Both the position numbers and the translations under genes were made by a program. A stretch of DNA of 64,000 nt. Origin: Nonomuraea harbinensis (GTDB lineage: Bacteria; Actinomycetota; Actinomycetes; Streptosporangiales; Streptosporangiaceae). The stretch is from contig NZ_JAHKRN010000001.1 of the NCBI RefSeq assembly GCF_019396385.1, forward strand, positions 248,001 through 312,000, given 5' to 3'. Below are positions 62,970-64,000 of the stretch, one piece after another. How positions within the stretch are numbered: the first letter of the stretch is position 1; every line of letters starts with the position of its first letter. Under the pieces are notes generated by a model, which searched no databases, was not told the DNA's origin, and saw only the letters and a list, made by a program, of their open reading frames with translations.

Positions 62970-63751
62970 ACGCGGTGGTGGGCAGCCACGACATCCTCTT
63001 CGTCACGCTCGACACGCTCCGCTACGACGTGGCGGCCGAGCTGGCCGAGGCCGGGCGGCTGCGGAACCTTCTTCCGCCGGGGATGCGCTGGGAGCGGCGG
63101 CACAGCCCCGGCAGCTTCACCTACGCCTCACACGCCGCCATGTTCGCCGGATTCCTGCCCACGCCCGTGACACCCGGCCCGCATCCACGGCTGTTCGCCG
63201 CGACCTTCCCCGGCAGCGAGACCACCGCGCCAGACACCTGGGTGTTCGACGCGCCCGACCTGCCCGCAGGGCTGGCCCGAGTCGGCTACCACACGGTGTG
63301 CGTCGGAGGCGTCGGCTTCTTCAACAAGCTGACCCCGCTCGGCTCGGCGCTGCCGGAGTTGTTCGCCGAGAGCCACTGGGAGCCCGCCTTCGGGGTGACC
63401 GACCAGCACTCGCTGGAGCACCAGATCGACCGCGCGGCCGAGGTCGTGCGCCGGACGCGGGGGCGGCTGTTCCTGTTCGTCAACGTGTCCGCGCTGCACC
63501 AGCCGAACCGCTGCTACCTGCCCGGCGCCGCCGAGGACTCCAGGGAGAGCCACGCGGCCGCCCTGGAGTACGTCGACCGGCACATCGGCCGGCTCTACGC
63601 CCTCATGCGCCGCCCTTGCTTCGTGATCGTCTGCTCCGACCACGGCACCGCGTACGGCGAAGAAGGCCACGCCGGACACCGGATCGGCCACGAGGTCGTG
63701 TGGACCGTCCCGTACACCCACTTCATCCTGGAGCCCCATGCGCCCCTATGA
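62960..63751 (+). CDS. STM4013/SEN3800-family hydrolase (alkaline phosphatase superfamily)
   Basis: This 263-residue protein resembles sulfatases/phosphodiesterases: DILFVTLDTLRYDVA with metal-binding Asp and Thr, HSPGSFTYASHAAMFAGFLP, and CSDHGTAYGEEGHAGHRIGH with the C-terminal metal ligands. The family is known only by cluster context. GTG 62960 overlaps the STM4014 stop by 10 bases. It overlaps the radical SAM gene by 14 bases. Confidence 0.87.
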   Translation: MDMNAVVGSHDILFVTLDTLRYDVAAELAEAGRLRNLLPPGMRWERRHSPGSFTYASHAAMFAGFLPTPVTPGPHPRLFAATFPGSETTAPDTWVFDAPDLPAGLARVGYHTVCVGGVGFFNKLTPLGSALPELFAESHWEPAFGVTDQHSLEHQIDRAAEVVRRTRGRLFLFVNVSALHQPNRCYLPGAAEDSRESHAAALEYVDRHIGRLYALMRRPCFVIVCSDHGTAYGEEGHAGHRIGHEVVWTVPYTHFILEPHAPL

Positions 63752-64000
63752 GGGATACGTCTACGCCTATCCCCACAAGACCGCCTACCGCCCGCTCGAC
63801 CCGCGCCCCCCGCTGCGCGAGGTGTGGGCGGGGGAGCGGCCCGGTGCGCTGTACGTGCACATCCCGTTCTGCGAGATGCGCTGCGGGTTCTGCAACCTGT
63901 TCACCCGCACCGGCGCGCCCGAAGAGCTGACGGGCGCCTACCTCGACACCCTGGAGCGGCAGGCCGCGCAGGTCAGGGACGTGTTGCCGGAGCCGCCGGC
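63738..64000 (+). CDS. STM4012-family radical SAM protein (5' part; runs off the window)
   Basis: The first 87 residues are visible, from MRPYEGYVYAYPHKTAYRPL. ALYVHIPFCEMRCGFCNLFT carries the CxxxCxxC cluster motif, HemN-like. It should generate a 5'-deoxyadenosyl radical. The start overlaps the previous gene by 14 bases. STM4011, a second radical SAM protein, is expected just to the right of the window. Confidence 0.9.
   Translation, partial: MRPYEGYVYAYPHKTAYRPLDPRPPLREVWAGERPGALYVHIPFCEMRCGFCNLFTRTGAPEELTGAYLDTLERQAAQVRDVLPEPP

Overview
The window is high-GC DNA with strong third-position G/C bias, many 4-base ATGA/GTGA gene overlaps, ECF sigma factor, ANTAR, DUF5709 and PadR-HAAS genes. 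This points to a soil actinomycete, probably Streptosporangiales and perhaps Nonomuraea-like. That placement is an inference from gene content. No rRNA, convincing tRNA or CRISPR array was seen.

1-13.1 kb: one long plus-strand operon. It holds a LivM-LivG fusion and LivF, an acyl-CoA dehydrogenase, a thiolase, a peptide/nickel-type ABC importer (permease, permease-ATPase fusion, ATPase, lipoprotein), an ADP-forming acyl-CoA synthetase and an enoyl-CoA hydratase. Together they look like a route that imports an organic acid or peptide-like substrate, activates it with CoA and beta-oxidises it. A right end resembling IS200/IS605 elements lies directly before livM. 13.1-16.5 kb: a minus-strand acyl-CoA ligase / hydrolase / D-2-hydroxyacid dehydrogenase operon. 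16.5-19 kb: a DrrAB-like exporter and an FMN reductase. 19-22.5 kb: an ECF sigma factor with a membrane partner, then a PP2C phosphatase with ANTAR and PAS parts and an HATPase regulator. 22.7-26.9 kb: an MFS pump, a 34-residue Cys/Arg/Trp-rich peptide gene with a hairpin, an ABC exporter and a GH16-like protein. 27-30.9 kb: a secreted chitinase, a Ser/Thr kinase and an orphan integrase domain. 31-34.7 kb: a nitronate-monooxygenase-like enzyme and a nitric-oxide defence set (NsrR, Hmp, hemerythrin). 34.7-39.1 kb: DUF2071, three stress-type acidic or DUF proteins, a Baeyer-Villiger-type monooxygenase and an Lrp regulator. 39.3-43.8 kb: indolepyruvate ferredoxin oxidoreductase and an acyl-CoA dehydrogenase. 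44-45.1 kb: a small decayed zone with a frameshifted HigB-type toxin, a HigA antitoxin and a regulator relic. 45.1-50.7 kb: YdcF, a cupin, two membrane proteins, and MarR divergent from an MMPL transporter. 50.7-53.2 kb: a TPR membrane protein with a TPR-AAA+ ATPase. 53.3-55.5 kb: pterin dehydratase, lytic transglycosylase, ArsC-like protein and FolE. 55.6-60.3 kb: a Cys-containing HTH regulator, ferredoxin reductase, quinone oxidoreductase, a HAAS/PadR pair and a PPOX-type protein. 60.4-64 kb: a secreted Gly-rich peptide, then the start of an STM4015-4014-4013-4012 cluster that runs off the right edge.

The two most interesting loci are the Cys/Arg-rich peptide-hairpin-exporter-GH16 unit at 24.2-26.9 kb and the largely uncharacterised STM4012-4015 cluster at 61-64 kb. 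A 50-bp piece of the ferredoxin reductase gene copied between two copies of its own terminator (57.5 kb) is a clean record of a template-switching event.
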